From NCBI RefSeq assembly GCF_003626975.1, contig NZ_CP032615.1, positions 1 to 26,350 of the forward strand: a stretch of DNA of 26,350 nt, read 5' to 3'. This DNA comes from Pseudomonas sp. DY-1. GTDB taxonomy: Bacteria; Pseudomonadota; Gammaproteobacteria; Pseudomonadales; Pseudomonadaceae. The notes under the pieces were generated by a model. It worked only from the letters and a program-made list of their open reading frames with translations, did not search any database and was not told the DNA's origin. The position numbers and the translations under genes were made by a program. Below, one piece after another: positions 13,979-23,474 of the stretch. Each line of letters starts with the position of its first letter. Positions within the stretch are counted from its first letter, which is position 1.

Positions 13979-14304
13979 TGCAATTCCTCTTCATCGCCCA
14001 GCTCATCATGATGATCATCGGCCCCGCCGTGCGCCTGGTGCTGCGCATGCTCGGCGTCGGCTTCGTCACCTACGTCGGCTACAACATCGCGCTCAACGGG
14101 GCCGAGTCCTACATCATGAGCCGGGTGGGCAGCAGCGGCGTGATCGTCCAGCAGATGCTCGGCATGGCGAAGTTCGACGTGATCGTGAACATCTACCTGT
14201 CCGCCATCACCACCCGCATGGTCCTGTCCGGTCTGGACAAGGCCGCAGACCTCAAACGCAAGCAAGTCTGGCGCGCCCCTGGCGGCAGCTCGATTGAAGC
14301 GTAA
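13978..14304 (+). CDS. DUF2523 minor virion protein (pVI role), copy 2
   Basis: The 108-aa protein is strongly hydrophobic, with helices at about 3-20, 25-40 and 60-80. It starts MQFLFIAQLIMMIIGP, as DUF2523 proteins of Pf-type inoviruses do. These sit between coaA and zot and are thought to be the pVI equivalent, anchoring the adsorption protein to the virion end. The ATG overlaps the coaA stop by one base, so translation is probably coupled. Zot starts 12 bp after its stop. Confidence 0.85.
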   Translation: MQFLFIAQLIMMIIGPAVRLVLRMLGVGFVTYVGYNIALNGAESYIMSRVGSSGVIVQQMLGMAKFDVIVNIYLSAITTRMVLSGLDKAADLKRKQVWRAPGGSSIEA

Positions 14305-14316
14305 GGAGCCGCTCCC

Positions 14317-15492
14317 ATGATCATTCTGAGGACCGGCAAGCCCGGTCATGGCAAGACCCTCAACGCCATCCGCGAAATCGATGAGAAAGCCTTCAAGGCG
14401 GGCCGCGTCGTCTACTACCACAACGTCACCGGGCTCAAACCGGAGAAGCTGCAGGCGGCCTGGTTCGAGTTCGATGACGCCACCAAATGGTATGAGCTGC
14501 CCGCCGACGCCATCATCGTCGTGGACGAAGCCCAGGGCTCGGCGGCGGTGCCCATGTTCGGCGTTCGCGATCCGCGCAAACCGATTCCCGAGCACGTCAG
14601 CCGCCTGGAGTTGATCCGCAAGAACGGTCACGAGCTGCACCTGATCACCCAGGACCCGCGCTTCCTGGATGTGCACGCGCGCCGTCTCGCCGATGGGCAT
14701 ATCCACTTCGTGCGGGTGTTCAAGTCGGCCCAGCTGCTGCGCTTCGAATCGCAGTTCGTCATCGAGGAGGTGGAAAAGAAAACCGCCTTCAAGGACGCCG
14801 ACAAGCAGCCGGTGAAAATCGACCGGCGTTTCTTCGACGTCTACCAGAGCGCCAACGCGGGCCACCACTTCAAGGTCAAGCTGCCGAAGAAATTCCTGCT
14901 CGCCTCGCTGGTGATCGTCGTGGCGGCGGGCTTGGTCTTCCGCGCAGTGGAACGCTACAAGGAAGGCGCCTTGCAGGACCAGGCCAGCCCTGCGGCGGCA
15001 GAAAAGTCCCTGGTGGACAAGGTCAGCGACAAGGTGGATTCGGTGTTGGCGCCCGAGGCCACGGCGGCACCCAAGACCAAGGCGCAGTACCTGGCCAGCC
15101 GCGAACCGAGGATTCCTGATATTCCATCCTCGGCGCCGGTGTACGACGAACTGACCAAACCGGTGAGCCATCCCCGGATGTACTGCCTGTCCACCTCGGA
15201 CCCCTTCCTGGTGGCCAAGCGTCCCCCGGACACGGTGAAGGATGGCGTCTCCTGCCAGTGCTACAGCCAGCAGGCCACCCGCGTGGCGACCTCCTTCGAC
15301 TTCTGCTTCAACGCGGCCACCTACGGCTTCTTCGACGCCAGCCTGCCGGACCGGCAATCGCTGGAGAACGCCAGGGCCAATCCGCCGCCCACCACCGGCC
15401 CCGCCCAGGTACCGCCTTTCGGCCCCGATGCGCCACCCAAGCAGGTACGCGTTACCCAAGTGCCCTATGTGAAGGGGGAGTTCCTGTGGTGA
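14317..15492 (+). CDS. zot: Zot-family assembly ATPase, copy 2
   Basis: Encodes the same 391-aa protein as 1546-2721, with Walker A at residues 7-14 and one membrane helix near 193-210. Here the upstream pVI-like and coaA genes are intact, so this copy shows the true three-gene operon coaA, DUF2523, zot. Confidence 0.95.
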   Translation: MIILRTGKPGHGKTLNAIREIDEKAFKAGRVVYYHNVTGLKPEKLQAAWFEFDDATKWYELPADAIIVVDEAQGSAAVPMFGVRDPRKPIPEHVSRLELIRKNGHELHLITQDPRFLDVHARRLADGHIHFVRVFKSAQLLRFESQFVIEEVEKKTAFKDADKQPVKIDRRFFDVYQSANAGHHFKVKLPKKFLLASLVIVVAAGLVFRAVERYKEGALQDQASPAAAEKSLVDKVSDKVDSVLAPEATAAPKTKAQYLASREPRIPDIPSSAPVYDELTKPVSHPRMYCLSTSDPFLVAKRPPDTVKDGVSCQCYSQQATRVATSFDFCFNAATYGFFDASLPDRQSLENARANPPPTTGPAQVPPFGPDAPPKQVRVTQVPYVKGEFLW

Positions 15493-15515
15493 TCGATCGC
15501 TTGGCTGTGACCCTC

Positions 15516-15597
15516 ACAGGGCCCTTCGCCGCGGCCTTTTTGCCCGGATGCGAGCTTGCGAGCACCGCGCAAAAGGCCGCGGGGCTGACGGCCCTGT
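15516..15597. other. Candidate origin hairpin, copy 2
   Basis: Same nested inverted repeat as 2745-2826, with both pairs of arms preserved, between zot and the initiator gene. Confidence 0.55.
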
Positions 15598-15657
15598 AAC
15601 ACGTCAGACAAAACAGTTTCGAAACGGCAAATACCGGCAAGTAATGGAGATTGGAAA

Positions 15658-16935
15658 ATGAAGGCGAAGGACCTGTTGCGGGTTGATCCGCTGTTCAATG
15701 AAGACCCGAAGGGGCGTGTCTTTTTCGATCCACACACCATGCGGATGGTCGATTTGAGCAACGTCCGTTTGCTCCGCTGTGGCGTGGATACCGTCCGCCA
15801 GCTCTATCGTGGGCTGATCCGTCCTGGCGTGATCGAGCTGTTCGACAACCCCGGCACCATCGTCGATTTCGCCGGTGAGCGGTGGCATGCCGGGCGAGTG
15901 GGCAAGGATTCGGGCTACCAGTACAAGCTCCAGAATGCGGACCTCGGCTTCATTCTGCTGGTGAAGAACTTCAACGTGAAGGTGGACAGCCTCGGCCCTC
16001 ACGTGAAGATCGAGGTGTCGCCGCATGCCATCGATGCCCTCAGCCCGGAACGCCTCCAGGCCCGAATGGATCACTACGCCGAACACCTGCTGTCCCATGT
16101 CGAGGTGAACCAGTGTGCCGTGCATCTGGCCCTGGATCTCCAGAACTGGACCCCGCCCGCCGATTTCGTCGCCCGCATGCACTGTCGCGCCCGGACGCAC
16201 CGCGACATTTCCGGCATCAACGAAATCCAGTGGGACACCAAGTCCAGCGTCTACGGACGCGGCGAAACCTACATGTTCGGCTCGGCCAGCGGTATCCAGC
16301 TCTGCCTGTACAACAAGACCGAGCAGGCCCGGGCCACCGACAAGCTGGATTACTGGGAAGAGGTCTGGAAGCGCCGCGACTCCTTCTGCGATGACGACCC
16401 GCTCAACTACGACCCAGAGCAGGACGTGTGGCGGATCGAACTGCGCTATCACCACTCCATCGTCCAGCAGTTCGCCTCTGGCTCGATTGACGCCCGCTCC
16501 GGTCAGGCCATCGAAACCAAGACCTTCGAAGCCTTCTCCGGGCATCTGGACGGCCTGTGGCGGTACGGCCTGGGGCAATTCAAGCTGCTGGCCCGTCCTG
16601 GCTATTTCGAGCCGATCTGGTCGCTGATCCGCAATGACGTGGTGGTCGATCTGCCGGTGGACTCGCTGCTGGAGGAAACCGAGTACAAGCGCTACCACAA
16701 GACCAGCCGGGGCTTTTCCGGGAAGAACGTGGAGCTGTTCTTGGGAAACTTCGTCAGCCTACTGGCAAGGGAGCGGGTGGGCGCAAAAAAGGCATTTGAT
16801 CGGCTGCAAACCTGGGAATGCTGGCCGGTCATTCGGGATCACTACGCCGCCAAGGAGATGAGCGAGAACGACATCTACAAGCACATCAAGGACCTGCTGG
16901 AGGAACGCCATATCCGGTGGGGGAGGGCGGTGTAG
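15658..16935 (+). CDS. Replication initiator protein, copy 2
   Basis: Same 425-aa product as 2887-4164. Its TAG stop again shares the G with the integrase GTG. Confidence 0.82.
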   Translation: MKAKDLLRVDPLFNEDPKGRVFFDPHTMRMVDLSNVRLLRCGVDTVRQLYRGLIRPGVIELFDNPGTIVDFAGERWHAGRVGKDSGYQYKLQNADLGFILLVKNFNVKVDSLGPHVKIEVSPHAIDALSPERLQARMDHYAEHLLSHVEVNQCAVHLALDLQNWTPPADFVARMHCRARTHRDISGINEIQWDTKSSVYGRGETYMFGSASGIQLCLYNKTEQARATDKLDYWEEVWKRRDSFCDDDPLNYDPEQDVWRIELRYHHSIVQQFASGSIDARSGQAIETKTFEAFSGHLDGLWRYGLGQFKLLARPGYFEPIWSLIRNDVVVDLPVDSLLEETEYKRYHKTSRGFSGKNVELFLGNFVSLLARERVGAKKAFDRLQTWECWPVIRDHYAAKEMSENDIYKHIKDLLEERHIRWGRAV

Positions 16936-17942
16936 TGGCCATCGTTCAGTTGTCCGATGGTCGTTGGCGAGTCGATGTGGAGCCAATCAAGGGCAAGCGA
17001 TTCCGCAAGACGCTGAAGACCAAGGGCGAGGCCCAGCGCTTCGAAGCGACCTGCCGATCCAAGTGCATCGAAACGCCCAACTGGAGCCCCAAACCCAAGG
17101 ATCGTCGCCGTCTCTCCGAGCTGGTTCAGCTCTGGTATGAGTTGCACGGGGTCTCCCTCACGGATGGCCATCGCCGCTTTGCCATTCTCAAGACCACCGC
17201 TCAGAGCATGGGTGACCCAATAGCGCGATCTGTCGAAGGCGCCCATGTTGCGTCGATCCGTGCCAAGTGGATGGCGAAAGGTGTGAAGGGCAAGACGGCG
17301 AACAACCGGCTGGGCTACCTCAAGGCGGTGTACAACGAGCTGTACAAGCTGGATGTGATCGACTACCCGTGCCCGTTCAGCCGTATCCAGCCCGTCCGCT
17401 TGCAGGAACGGCCGCTGGCCTACCTGACCAAGCCGCAGATAGCCGAGCTGCTGGAAGCGCTACGCACTCGGGACACGGCGCCGCATACCTACATGGTCGC
17501 GCTGATCTGCCTATCGACGGGAGCACGATGGGGCGAGGCGCAGGCTTTGACCCCGGAAAGGATCGGCTCGGGCGTCATAACCTTCGCTAACACCAAGTCG
17601 AAGCGAGTGAGGGCAGTCCCGGTGGCTCCGTCCCTGGTGGAGTCGATGCAAAAGCACTGGCGTGAGCATGGCCCGTTCAGCAACTGCATCGGCGTGTTCC
17701 GCAAGGTGCTTCTCGAAACCTCGATCAACCCGCCCAAGGGCCAGTCGAGCCACATTCTGCGTCACACCTTCGCTGCCCACTTCATCATGGGTGGCGGGCA
17801 CATTGTGACGTTGAAGGAGATCCTGGGGCATGCCTCGCTGAGCATGACGATGCGCTACGCACACCTGGCTCCCGAGCATTTGCATGATGCGATCAGGCTT
17901 GGGCCGATGGCCGATTTCACTCTACCGCCTGCTAACCAATGA
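16935..17942 (+). CDS. Tyrosine integrase, copy 2
   Basis: Same 335-aa product as 4164-5171 with the full catalytic set R198, H273, R276, H299 and Y308, from the GTG start behind GGGGGAGGG. Confidence 0.93.
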   Translation: MAIVQLSDGRWRVDVEPIKGKRFRKTLKTKGEAQRFEATCRSKCIETPNWSPKPKDRRRLSELVQLWYELHGVSLTDGHRRFAILKTTAQSMGDPIARSVEGAHVASIRAKWMAKGVKGKTANNRLGYLKAVYNELYKLDVIDYPCPFSRIQPVRLQERPLAYLTKPQIAELLEALRTRDTAPHTYMVALICLSTGARWGEAQALTPERIGSGVITFANTKSKRVRAVPVAPSLVESMQKHWREHGPFSNCIGVFRKVLLETSINPPKGQSSHILRHTFAAHFIMGGGHIVTLKEILGHASLSMTMRYAHLAPEHLHDAIRLGPMADFTLPPANQ

Positions 17943-17961
17943 CCGAGTCAATTGAAGGGGA

Positions 17962-17976
17962 TACGCCAGTGGCGTA
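17962..17976. promoter_or_regulatory. Toxin-antitoxin operator candidate, copy 2
   Basis: Same TACGCC-AGT-GGCGTA palindrome as 5191-5205, 9 bp before the toxin ATG. Confidence 0.5.
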
Positions 17977-17985
17977 CTATCGGCG

Positions 17986-18300
17986 ATGATCTTTATTGAG
18001 ACTCCGATCTTCACCAAGCGTCTGCGTGAGTTGCTCAGCGACGACAGCTATGCGGCGTTTCAGCGCCAGTTGGCCGAGCGGCCGGATATGGGCGACGTGA
18101 TCGAAGGCACCGGAGGTATTCGCAAAGTGCGTGTCGCCTCGGGTGGACACGGTAAGCGGGGCGGGTCCAGGGTCATCTACTACCACTTCACTTCGGCTTC
18201 GCAGATTGCACTGCTGCTGATCTACCCGAAGAACGAGAAGGATGATCTGTCGGCCGATGAGCGAAAGGTGCTCAAGCAAATCATTGAGCGGTGGAGGTAA
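17986..18300 (+). CDS. HigB/RelE-superfamily toxin, copy 2
   Basis: Same 104-aa product as 5215-5529, including GGIRKVRVA and YPKNEKDDL. Confidence 0.82.
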   Translation: MIFIETPIFTKRLRELLSDDSYAAFQRQLAERPDMGDVIEGTGGIRKVRVASGGHGKRGGSRVIYYHFTSASQIALLLIYPKNEKDDLSADERKVLKQIIERWR

Positions 18301-18305
18301 TCGCC

Positions 18306-18593
18306 ATGAGCAAATTCTTTGAAGACCTTCTGGAAAGCGTCCAGCAAATGGACGAGATCCACCGTGGCGAGCGTAAGCCTTCACGGGAGTTCACCGTGGA
18401 CGCGCTGCAGGTGAAGGAAATCCGCAAGGCCACTGGCCTGACCCAAGCCAAGTTTGCGGCCATGATCGATGTGCAGCTCGGCACGTTGCGCAACTGGGAA
18501 CAAGGTCGGCGTGAACCCACTGGCCCGGCCAAGGCGCTGCTGCGGGCCATCCACAATGACCCCAAACACGTCATCCAGGCACTGTCTCACTGA
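18306..18593 (+). CDS. HigA/NadS-type antitoxin, copy 2
   Basis: Same 95-aa Xre-HTH product as 5535-5822, five bases after the toxin stop. Confidence 0.85.
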   Translation: MSKFFEDLLESVQQMDEIHRGERKPSREFTVDALQVKEIRKATGLTQAKFAAMIDVQLGTLRNWEQGRREPTGPAKALLRAIHNDPKHVIQALSH

Positions 18594-18611
18594 GCCTGTA
18601 GGCGGGTCGAT

Positions 18612-18631
18612 TTCGACACTTTTTCGACACC
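18612..18631 (+). repeat. Left arm-type repeat pair, copy 2
   Basis: Two TTCGACAC units, same as 5841-5860. Confidence 0.55.
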
Positions 18632-18648
18632 ACCAAACCCCAGAAACG

Positions 18649-18672
18649 AAAAAACCCCATAAATCAGGGGCT
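18649..18672 (-). terminator. tRNA-side terminator, copy 2
   Basis: Same leftward AGCCCC/GGGGTT hairpin with T-run as 5878-5901. Confidence 0.55.
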
Positions 18673-18686
18673 TAGTCAGGGGATTT

Positions 18687-18712
18687 TGGAGCGGGCGAAG
18701 GGAATCGAACCC
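18687..18712 (-). other. att core: tRNA-Gly 3' end, copy 2
   Basis: Same sequence as 5916-5941. The interval 5916-18686 is one att-to-att genome length. No tRNA 5' half adjoins either att site, so neither is a junction with a host tRNA gene. Confidence 0.85.
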
Positions 18713-18806
18713 GTTTCAGGTGGGTCGCAGTAGGTTGCAAAGTGGTGCAAAGCCCTGATCACTCGGCCTGCCAAGGCTTTGTCTCGTTGCTATGTGTCGC
18801 TGTGTA

Positions 18807-18826
18807 TTCGACACATTTTCGACACC
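18807..18826 (+). repeat. Right arm-type repeat pair, copy 2
   Basis: Same as 6036-6055; 19 of 20 bases match the left block at 18612-18631. Confidence 0.55.
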
Positions 18827-18917
18827 TCGCGGGTTTCGTTACATCCGCCGCGCCGCAGGGTTTCCTTTCCGGTAGGATCGTTGCAATAGCTCAATGTGGG
18901 ACAGAGGAGGTCTGTAA

Positions 18918-19670
18918 ATGAGCGCAGAAGTTATCGCGGCGATTATCGGGTTTTGTGGGGTTGCTTTTGCCGCCTTTCTAAGTTCTGTTGGATACCTTCT
19001 TAAGGCGCGAGTTGAGCTAAAGCGAAGTGCTCGTCTTGTTCTTTATTATCTTATGGAGATCAGATACACCATAAATACTACGCTCATTGATCCCAATAGT
19101 TTTTATGAAGGGTTCATGAGGGAGGTAAATAAAGTGTTTGAGGCGAGAGGTATTCCAGTAGCCGATCCTGTTATTGCTGAGTTGGTTGAAGCGGCGGTCT
19201 ATGCTCATCTGTCAAATATGGTGGGGTCCATACGAATGGAGATTGATGAGGGGCTTTTGGTTGGCTATGAGGAGTCCCTGAAACTATTGGCGTGTGAAAA
19301 ACCTGTTCTGGCCTATCAGCTAAGGGGCAAGGAGAGAATCCAAGAGGCTGCTTCTCACACAATTCAATATACGGAAAAGTTAGAGAAAGAAATCATTCCT
19401 GATATCTCCACTGGGAAAGTTCAGGATTTTCTCCTATCGTTCTCGCGTAGTAAGAAAGGTGAGTCTCTGAATGAGGTTGCCGATATGCTGGATGGAGACA
19501 TCCTCATGCTCGCCAAGAACTGTGGGTTCCTTGAATATATAAAGTGCAAAAGAGCCTTAAAAAAGACCTCAAGGCTCCATGAGAACTTCGATTTTTCCGG
19601 TATAGACGAGTTTCTTGACACGATGATGGACTCACTCAAAGTCTTCGCCCAAGCCCAAGAAATTAAGTAG
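18918..19670 (+). CDS. Accessory one-helix membrane protein, copy 2
   Basis: Same 250-aa product as 6147-6899. Confidence 0.7.
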   Translation: MSAEVIAAIIGFCGVAFAAFLSSVGYLLKARVELKRSARLVLYYLMEIRYTINTTLIDPNSFYEGFMREVNKVFEARGIPVADPVIAELVEAAVYAHLSNMVGSIRMEIDEGLLVGYEESLKLLACEKPVLAYQLRGKERIQEAASHTIQYTEKLEKEIIPDISTGKVQDFLLSFSRSKKGESLNEVADMLDGDILMLAKNCGFLEYIKCKRALKKTSRLHENFDFSGIDEFLDTMMDSLKVFAQAQEIK

Positions 19671-19707
19671 CAGTAGAAGAACTCTCTCGTCCTGGCTAGT
19701 GTTCATG

Positions 19708-19748
19708 GCGCCAATCAACGGAATGTTGAATAAATTAGTGATTGGCGC
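19708..19748. terminator. Inverted repeat between convergent genes, copy 2
   Basis: Same 10-base arms and 21-base loop as 6937-6977. Confidence 0.4.
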
Positions 19749-19823
19749 AGTGCTCAATTCTTTTGAATTTAAATTGGGGGTAAATCTATTTCGCTCCCTG
19801 TTTTCGAGGATCTGGTTCAGCCA

Positions 19824-21011
19824 TTAAATAATAGGAGCTGGAGCTGGAGCTGGAGCTGGAGCTGGAGCTGGAGCTGGAGCTGGAGCTGGAGCTGGAGCTG
19901 GAGCTGGCTTCCTTTTTTTGAACTTGAACAAGAGTTCTGGAAGAAATTCAATCGTAGATGAATTGATTTTTGAGAGGGTCTGTTCTTGCGTTGGTGGTAG
20001 ATTTCTAAATTGATGAAAAATGAAATTTCTAACTGGGTAGAAGAATTCCTCGAAATTTACTCCGGTCTTCTTTGCAACTCCGCCCAGGAATGAGTCACAT
20101 TGAGTTTTGAGGTCTGCTAGTGAGCCAGCACAGTTGGCATATTCATTGATGAGCAGCTTTATCCTCTCCTTTTCAGAGCTGAGTACTTGAAGCTCTCGCA
20201 GTATGTCCTTCGTCGCTGAGGGGTCAGCTTTCGAAGCGAACAGATTATCTATCACTGCTTCTTGTTCATGCTTCAGGATGTTTTCTAGTAATAACTCAAA
20301 GACCTGATAGACATAGAAGAAGCAAAATGCAGGATTGTTTTCGTATGGAAAGAGATTGCCCATGATGGATGAAATTACGTGGCTGTTTTCAACTTCTTCA
20401 GATATGTAGTGTAATTTTAGTTTGTCGCCATCTGGCAGATTTGCATGAAAGTGCGAGAGGTCAGGGTTTTTGATTGTGAGTGGACTAAAGCCGTATTTCA
20501 TAAGGGATGGTATTGCTCGGCTAATATCAAATCCTTCTCCATTCAGGGTCTCCTTGCTAATAACGAGGATTACAGTGTCTGGATGAAAGAATTTTGAGAG
20601 TCGTATGTTTTCATCTCCGCTGATGTCTGGTCTTTCAGTGTATATGTCGTCAAACGAGGAGTTGATGATCAGTTCGATTGCTTTGTATGCGTAACGCAAG
20701 AAGTGAGGGCTGCTGGCGTAACTATGAAGCGAAGACTCTAGCGCATTTATCGGGATGCACCAGCCAATTCGAGGCTCGTCCGATTCTTTTTTGAGGTGCG
20801 TGATAAATATGTCATTTTCCTTGACTCCTTTTCGGAGGAGGAAATGCACCTCAAATTCCTTATCCTTAAAATCGTCAATTAGTGTCAATGGCGTAAAGAT
20901 CTGGAAGCTAAGTTCGTGGTCCTCTTCGAAGGATACAGTGTGGTGTCCTTCCGAATATCCTGAGTAAACGAGCTTTACGCTTTTTCCATGATGCACACAC
21001 TCAAAAGCCAT
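19824..21011 (-). CDS. Putative HEPN-domain effector with Ala-Pro tail, copy 2
   Basis: Same 395-aa product as 7054-8241, with R328-x4-H333 and the Pro-Ala tail. Confidence 0.6.
   Translation of the reverse strand: MAFECVHHGKSVKLVYSGYSEGHHTVSFEEDHELSFQIFTPLTLIDDFKDKEFEVHFLLRKGVKENDIFITHLKKESDEPRIGWCIPINALESSLHSYASSPHFLRYAYKAIELIINSSFDDIYTERPDISGDENIRLSKFFHPDTVILVISKETLNGEGFDISRAIPSLMKYGFSPLTIKNPDLSHFHANLPDGDKLKLHYISEEVENSHVISSIMGNLFPYENNPAFCFFYVYQVFELLLENILKHEQEAVIDNLFASKADPSATKDILRELQVLSSEKERIKLLINEYANCAGSLADLKTQCDSFLGGVAKKTGVNFEEFFYPVRNFIFHQFRNLPPTQEQTLSKINSSTIEFLPELLFKFKKRKPAPAPAPAPAPAPAPAPAPAPAPAPII
19834..19905 (+). repeat. (GGAGCT)12 microsatellite, copy 2
   Basis: Again exactly twelve units, the same as 7064-7135, so no length difference exists between the two copies. 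Confidence 0.95.
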
Positions 21012-21019
21012 AGTGCACC

Positions 21020-22198
21020 TTACATGTTTTGGGCTTGATACTTCCTAAGAGCAGTCTTGGAAGCTTTGGTAAGGTCTCTGTAGCTTTCTGAGTCTTTGTT
21101 GAATAGGTCTCTGAAGAAGAATGTGAAGTAAGTTCTTTGGGCGTTGCCAATTTTACTGGCATTGTTTTTTAGCCAGTCCAAAGAGTTGTTGGTTTCTTCT
21201 AGAAATTCCTCTGGATCGTCAATGGTGAGGGTGTTTATTATCTCTATAATTTCATCTACGCTATTTACAGATTGGAAGTCAATTAGCTTTCCAATTGCGG
21301 CGCCTAGTCCAGACATGGCCTGCGGCTTTTTAAAGATCTGAACAGGTTTTTTTGCAAAGGGAGAATTATTTTTTTCCAAGTAATCTTCAGAAAGTTCGCA
21401 GTCTCCGCAGATTTCTTCTAGTTTCGTGACAAGGTGATGCAGTGTCTCCAGGTACTTTTCAAAAAGCTCTGTACCTTGGTTCTCTTTCGAGAGTTTTTCA
21501 AGGCTGTTAATGTTTTCCAGTATGTCCGCCTTTTCTATTGGAAGTTCATCTCTGTCCAGGTAGGCGTTAAACCCTTCTACTACGTCCTTAAAGTTGTACT
21601 GGTTGATTCTGGATGCGACCTTGTTGTCGTTCTCTCGGAGTAATTCAACGCCATCTATTCCTGTCTCGATATAGTCAAGGTAAAGAATTTCAATCTGCTG
21701 GCGCAAAGACATTGGAGTCTGTCCGGTATTAAGCGTCAGCATTCGATAGAGAATCCCAAGGCGATTCAGGCCAACATATAGCTCCACCCGTATTTTGGAT
21801 CGACGAACGCTTTCTAGAGTATCAATGTCATTCTTTTCGGTTAGTTCGGTGAGAAGGTCGAGAATTGTATAGGTTCGCTGTAGTCCATCTAGAATCACAA
21901 GGTTTGAAGCGTTTTGCATAACCTCGTCGAGGAATCTGCCTTCGTCGTCTGGAATGCTCTCGTCATAATCTTTTATGGTGGTGGTTAGTGCTAATACCAC
22001 CGGTGGAATAACGCACTGTCTCATCAGGTCGTGCTTAAGGAGTGAGTATACAGTTTTAGATGAGCGTACTCTTTTTCTCTGGAATACGTTGTTTTCCAAG
22101 ACTCCTTTTATTATCCCAACATACTCCCCAATCTCCATTTCTATAAGGGTATTGGTAGCATTGATTCTTAAGTCTCTAAGATGAGATGCGACTTTCAT
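21020..22198 (-). CDS. DGxxR-motif protein (DUF262/DGQHR-like), copy 2
   Basis: Same 392-aa product as 8250-9428, first gene of the leftward accessory operon. Confidence 0.6.
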   Translation of the reverse strand: MKVASHLRDLRINATNTLIEMEIGEYVGIIKGVLENNVFQRKRVRSSKTVYSLLKHDLMRQCVIPPVVLALTTTIKDYDESIPDDEGRFLDEVMQNASNLVILDGLQRTYTILDLLTELTEKNDIDTLESVRRSKIRVELYVGLNRLGILYRMLTLNTGQTPMSLRQQIEILYLDYIETGIDGVELLRENDNKVASRINQYNFKDVVEGFNAYLDRDELPIEKADILENINSLEKLSKENQGTELFEKYLETLHHLVTKLEEICGDCELSEDYLEKNNSPFAKKPVQIFKKPQAMSGLGAAIGKLIDFQSVNSVDEIIEIINTLTIDDPEEFLEETNNSLDWLKNNASKIGNAQRTYFTFFFRDLFNKDSESYRDLTKASKTALRKYQAQNM

Positions 22199-22337
22199 GG
22201 CGTTCCCTGTTAATTTTAAAAATTAGCCTTGGTTATTTAAGGGCATATGTTCGTGAGTGTGCACAAATTTCAATTATTTCATCCTTGTTCGCGTCTTGCT
22301 TGGGCATACCATCGCCTAGTCACTTCTTTAGTAATTG

Positions 22338-22613
22338 CTATCCCGCGCTTTGATTTGGCAAGTTTGAATGCGCTGCATCGTAATCAGGACTGGTTTGGCC
22401 CATTTCTGGAGCAACTTCACCAGTCAGCATCCACCACCTGTATTGAGGGAACACTTTGGCGATAGCCAGAATCTCCTCTTCTTTGATCTCCCTCTTGCGG
22501 GCAGGGTTCTTCAGATTGTTCCAGGTATAGCGGCTGATTCCCGTCCGCTCTTCAAGCTCCGGTAGGCGGATGCCGGAGCTTTTCAAAATTTCTATAACGC
22601 GAGCCTTTATCAT
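22338..22613 (-). CDS. Phage repressor (C-type, HTH), copy 2
   Basis: Same 91-aa product as 9568-9843. Confidence 0.85.
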   Translation of the reverse strand: MIKARVIEILKSSGIRLPELEERTGISRYTWNNLKNPARKREIKEEEILAIAKVFPQYRWWMLTGEVAPEMGQTSPDYDAAHSNLPNQSAG

Positions 22614-22637
22614 AACGAAATGATCTATATGTTATCT

Positions 22638-22650
22638 ATCCAAAATGGAT
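22638..22650. promoter_or_regulatory. Repressor operator candidate 1, copy 2
   Basis: ATCCA-AAA-TGGAT, as at 9868-9880. Confidence 0.6.
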
Positions 22651-22675
22651 TTGTTTCTGTATTATTCGTTTCAGG

Positions 22676-22694
22676 TTGATCCATATTGGATCAA
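22676..22694. promoter_or_regulatory. Repressor operator candidate 2, copy 2
   Basis: TTGATCCA-TAT-TGGATCAA, as at 9906-9924. Confidence 0.65.
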
Positions 22695-22740
22695 TTAAAG
22701 GCGAATCGCTTGCATTGCAACGAATAGTGACGGAACAACC

Positions 22741-22956
22741 ATGGAACTGGAAGAGCTTGACCCGCGCGCGCTGATCGGCCCGCAACAGGACGTTGAAACC
22801 ATCGAGAGCTGGGCCGAACGCAACGGCGTCGCATACGGCGTTGTCCGGGCCTGGGCCATGAAGGGTGTGCTGCCCACCGTGAAGCTGGGCAAGCGCCGCA
22901 TGGTCAACAGCGCCATGCTCCGCACCTGGCTCCTGGAGCAGGAGTGGACGGCATGA
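22741..22956 (+). CDS. Excisionase-like DNA-binding protein 1, copy 2
   Basis: Same 71-aa product as 9971-10186. In this copy the whole early operon downstream is open. Confidence 0.75.
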   Translation: MELEELDPRALIGPQQDVETIESWAERNGVAYGVVRAWAMKGVLPTVKLGKRRMVNSAMLRTWLLEQEWTA

Positions 22957-23243
22957 ATGCTCACCTCACCGCCTGCCTGCGTTCGCTTCTGCTCTCCATC
23001 CGCTACTCCGAGCCAAGCGCCTCTCTGTCCGCACTGGTGCTCTTCCACCAACTGGTGCTGATGCATCGCATTGCCCGCTGCGTAAATGCGGACCAGTACA
23101 TCCGCCTGATGACTCTGGCCGCCAACGCATGCCGCTACGCCCTGGCCGGCTACAAGCAAAAAGCCGTCGCTGCGATCACCCAGGCCGACTCCGCCGCACT
23201 GGCCCGTTTCATCGACCTTCATTCCCGAGCAAAGGAGCGCTAG
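22953..23243 (+). CDS. Small helical early protein, copy 2
   Basis: Same 96-aa product as 10183-10473, with the ATGA overlap. Confidence 0.7.
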   Translation: MNAHLTACLRSLLLSIRYSEPSASLSALVLFHQLVLMHRIARCVNADQYIRLMTLAANACRYALAGYKQKAVAAITQADSAALARFIDLHSRAKER

Positions 23244-23246
23244 GCA

Positions 23247-23471
23247 ATGGAAAGGGAACGCTTCGACCTGTCACTCAAAGACCTGCTCAGCCCGCCCCCG
23301 GTAATGCCCTGGCGCGAATTCGCGGACTGGATTCGCATGGGCAACGACCACGACGTGGTGTGGGGCTGGATTCGCAACGGCTACATCCCGTCGCACAAGG
23401 TGGGCAAGTACGTGATGGTCAACGTGGCGCTCCTGACCCAGCAGTTACTGGAAAAGGAGTGGACGGCGTGA
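23247..23471 (+). CDS. Excisionase-like DNA-binding protein 2, copy 2
   Basis: This 74-aa protein has MPWREFADWIRMGNDHDVVWGWIRNG (about 20-45) as a helix-turn-helix and YIPSHKVGKYVMVN as the wing. The order and the ending LLEKEWTA match the 71-aa protein at 22741-22956 (LLEQEWTA), so the two are probably paralogues. It starts at an ATG 3 bp past the previous stop. It could be a second excisionase or an activator of phage genes. In copy 1 the gene is broken by a one-base loss. Confidence 0.72.
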   Translation: MERERFDLSLKDLLSPPPVMPWREFADWIRMGNDHDVVWGWIRNGYIPSHKVGKYVMVNVALLTQQLLEKEWTA

Positions 23472-23474
23472 ACC

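Larger units (their letters stand above)
18594..18917. other. Non-coding attachment region, copy 2 (324 bp)
   Basis: Same content as 5823-6146: arm repeats, tRNA terminator, tRNA-Gly core and short inverted repeats; no gene. Confidence 0.75.
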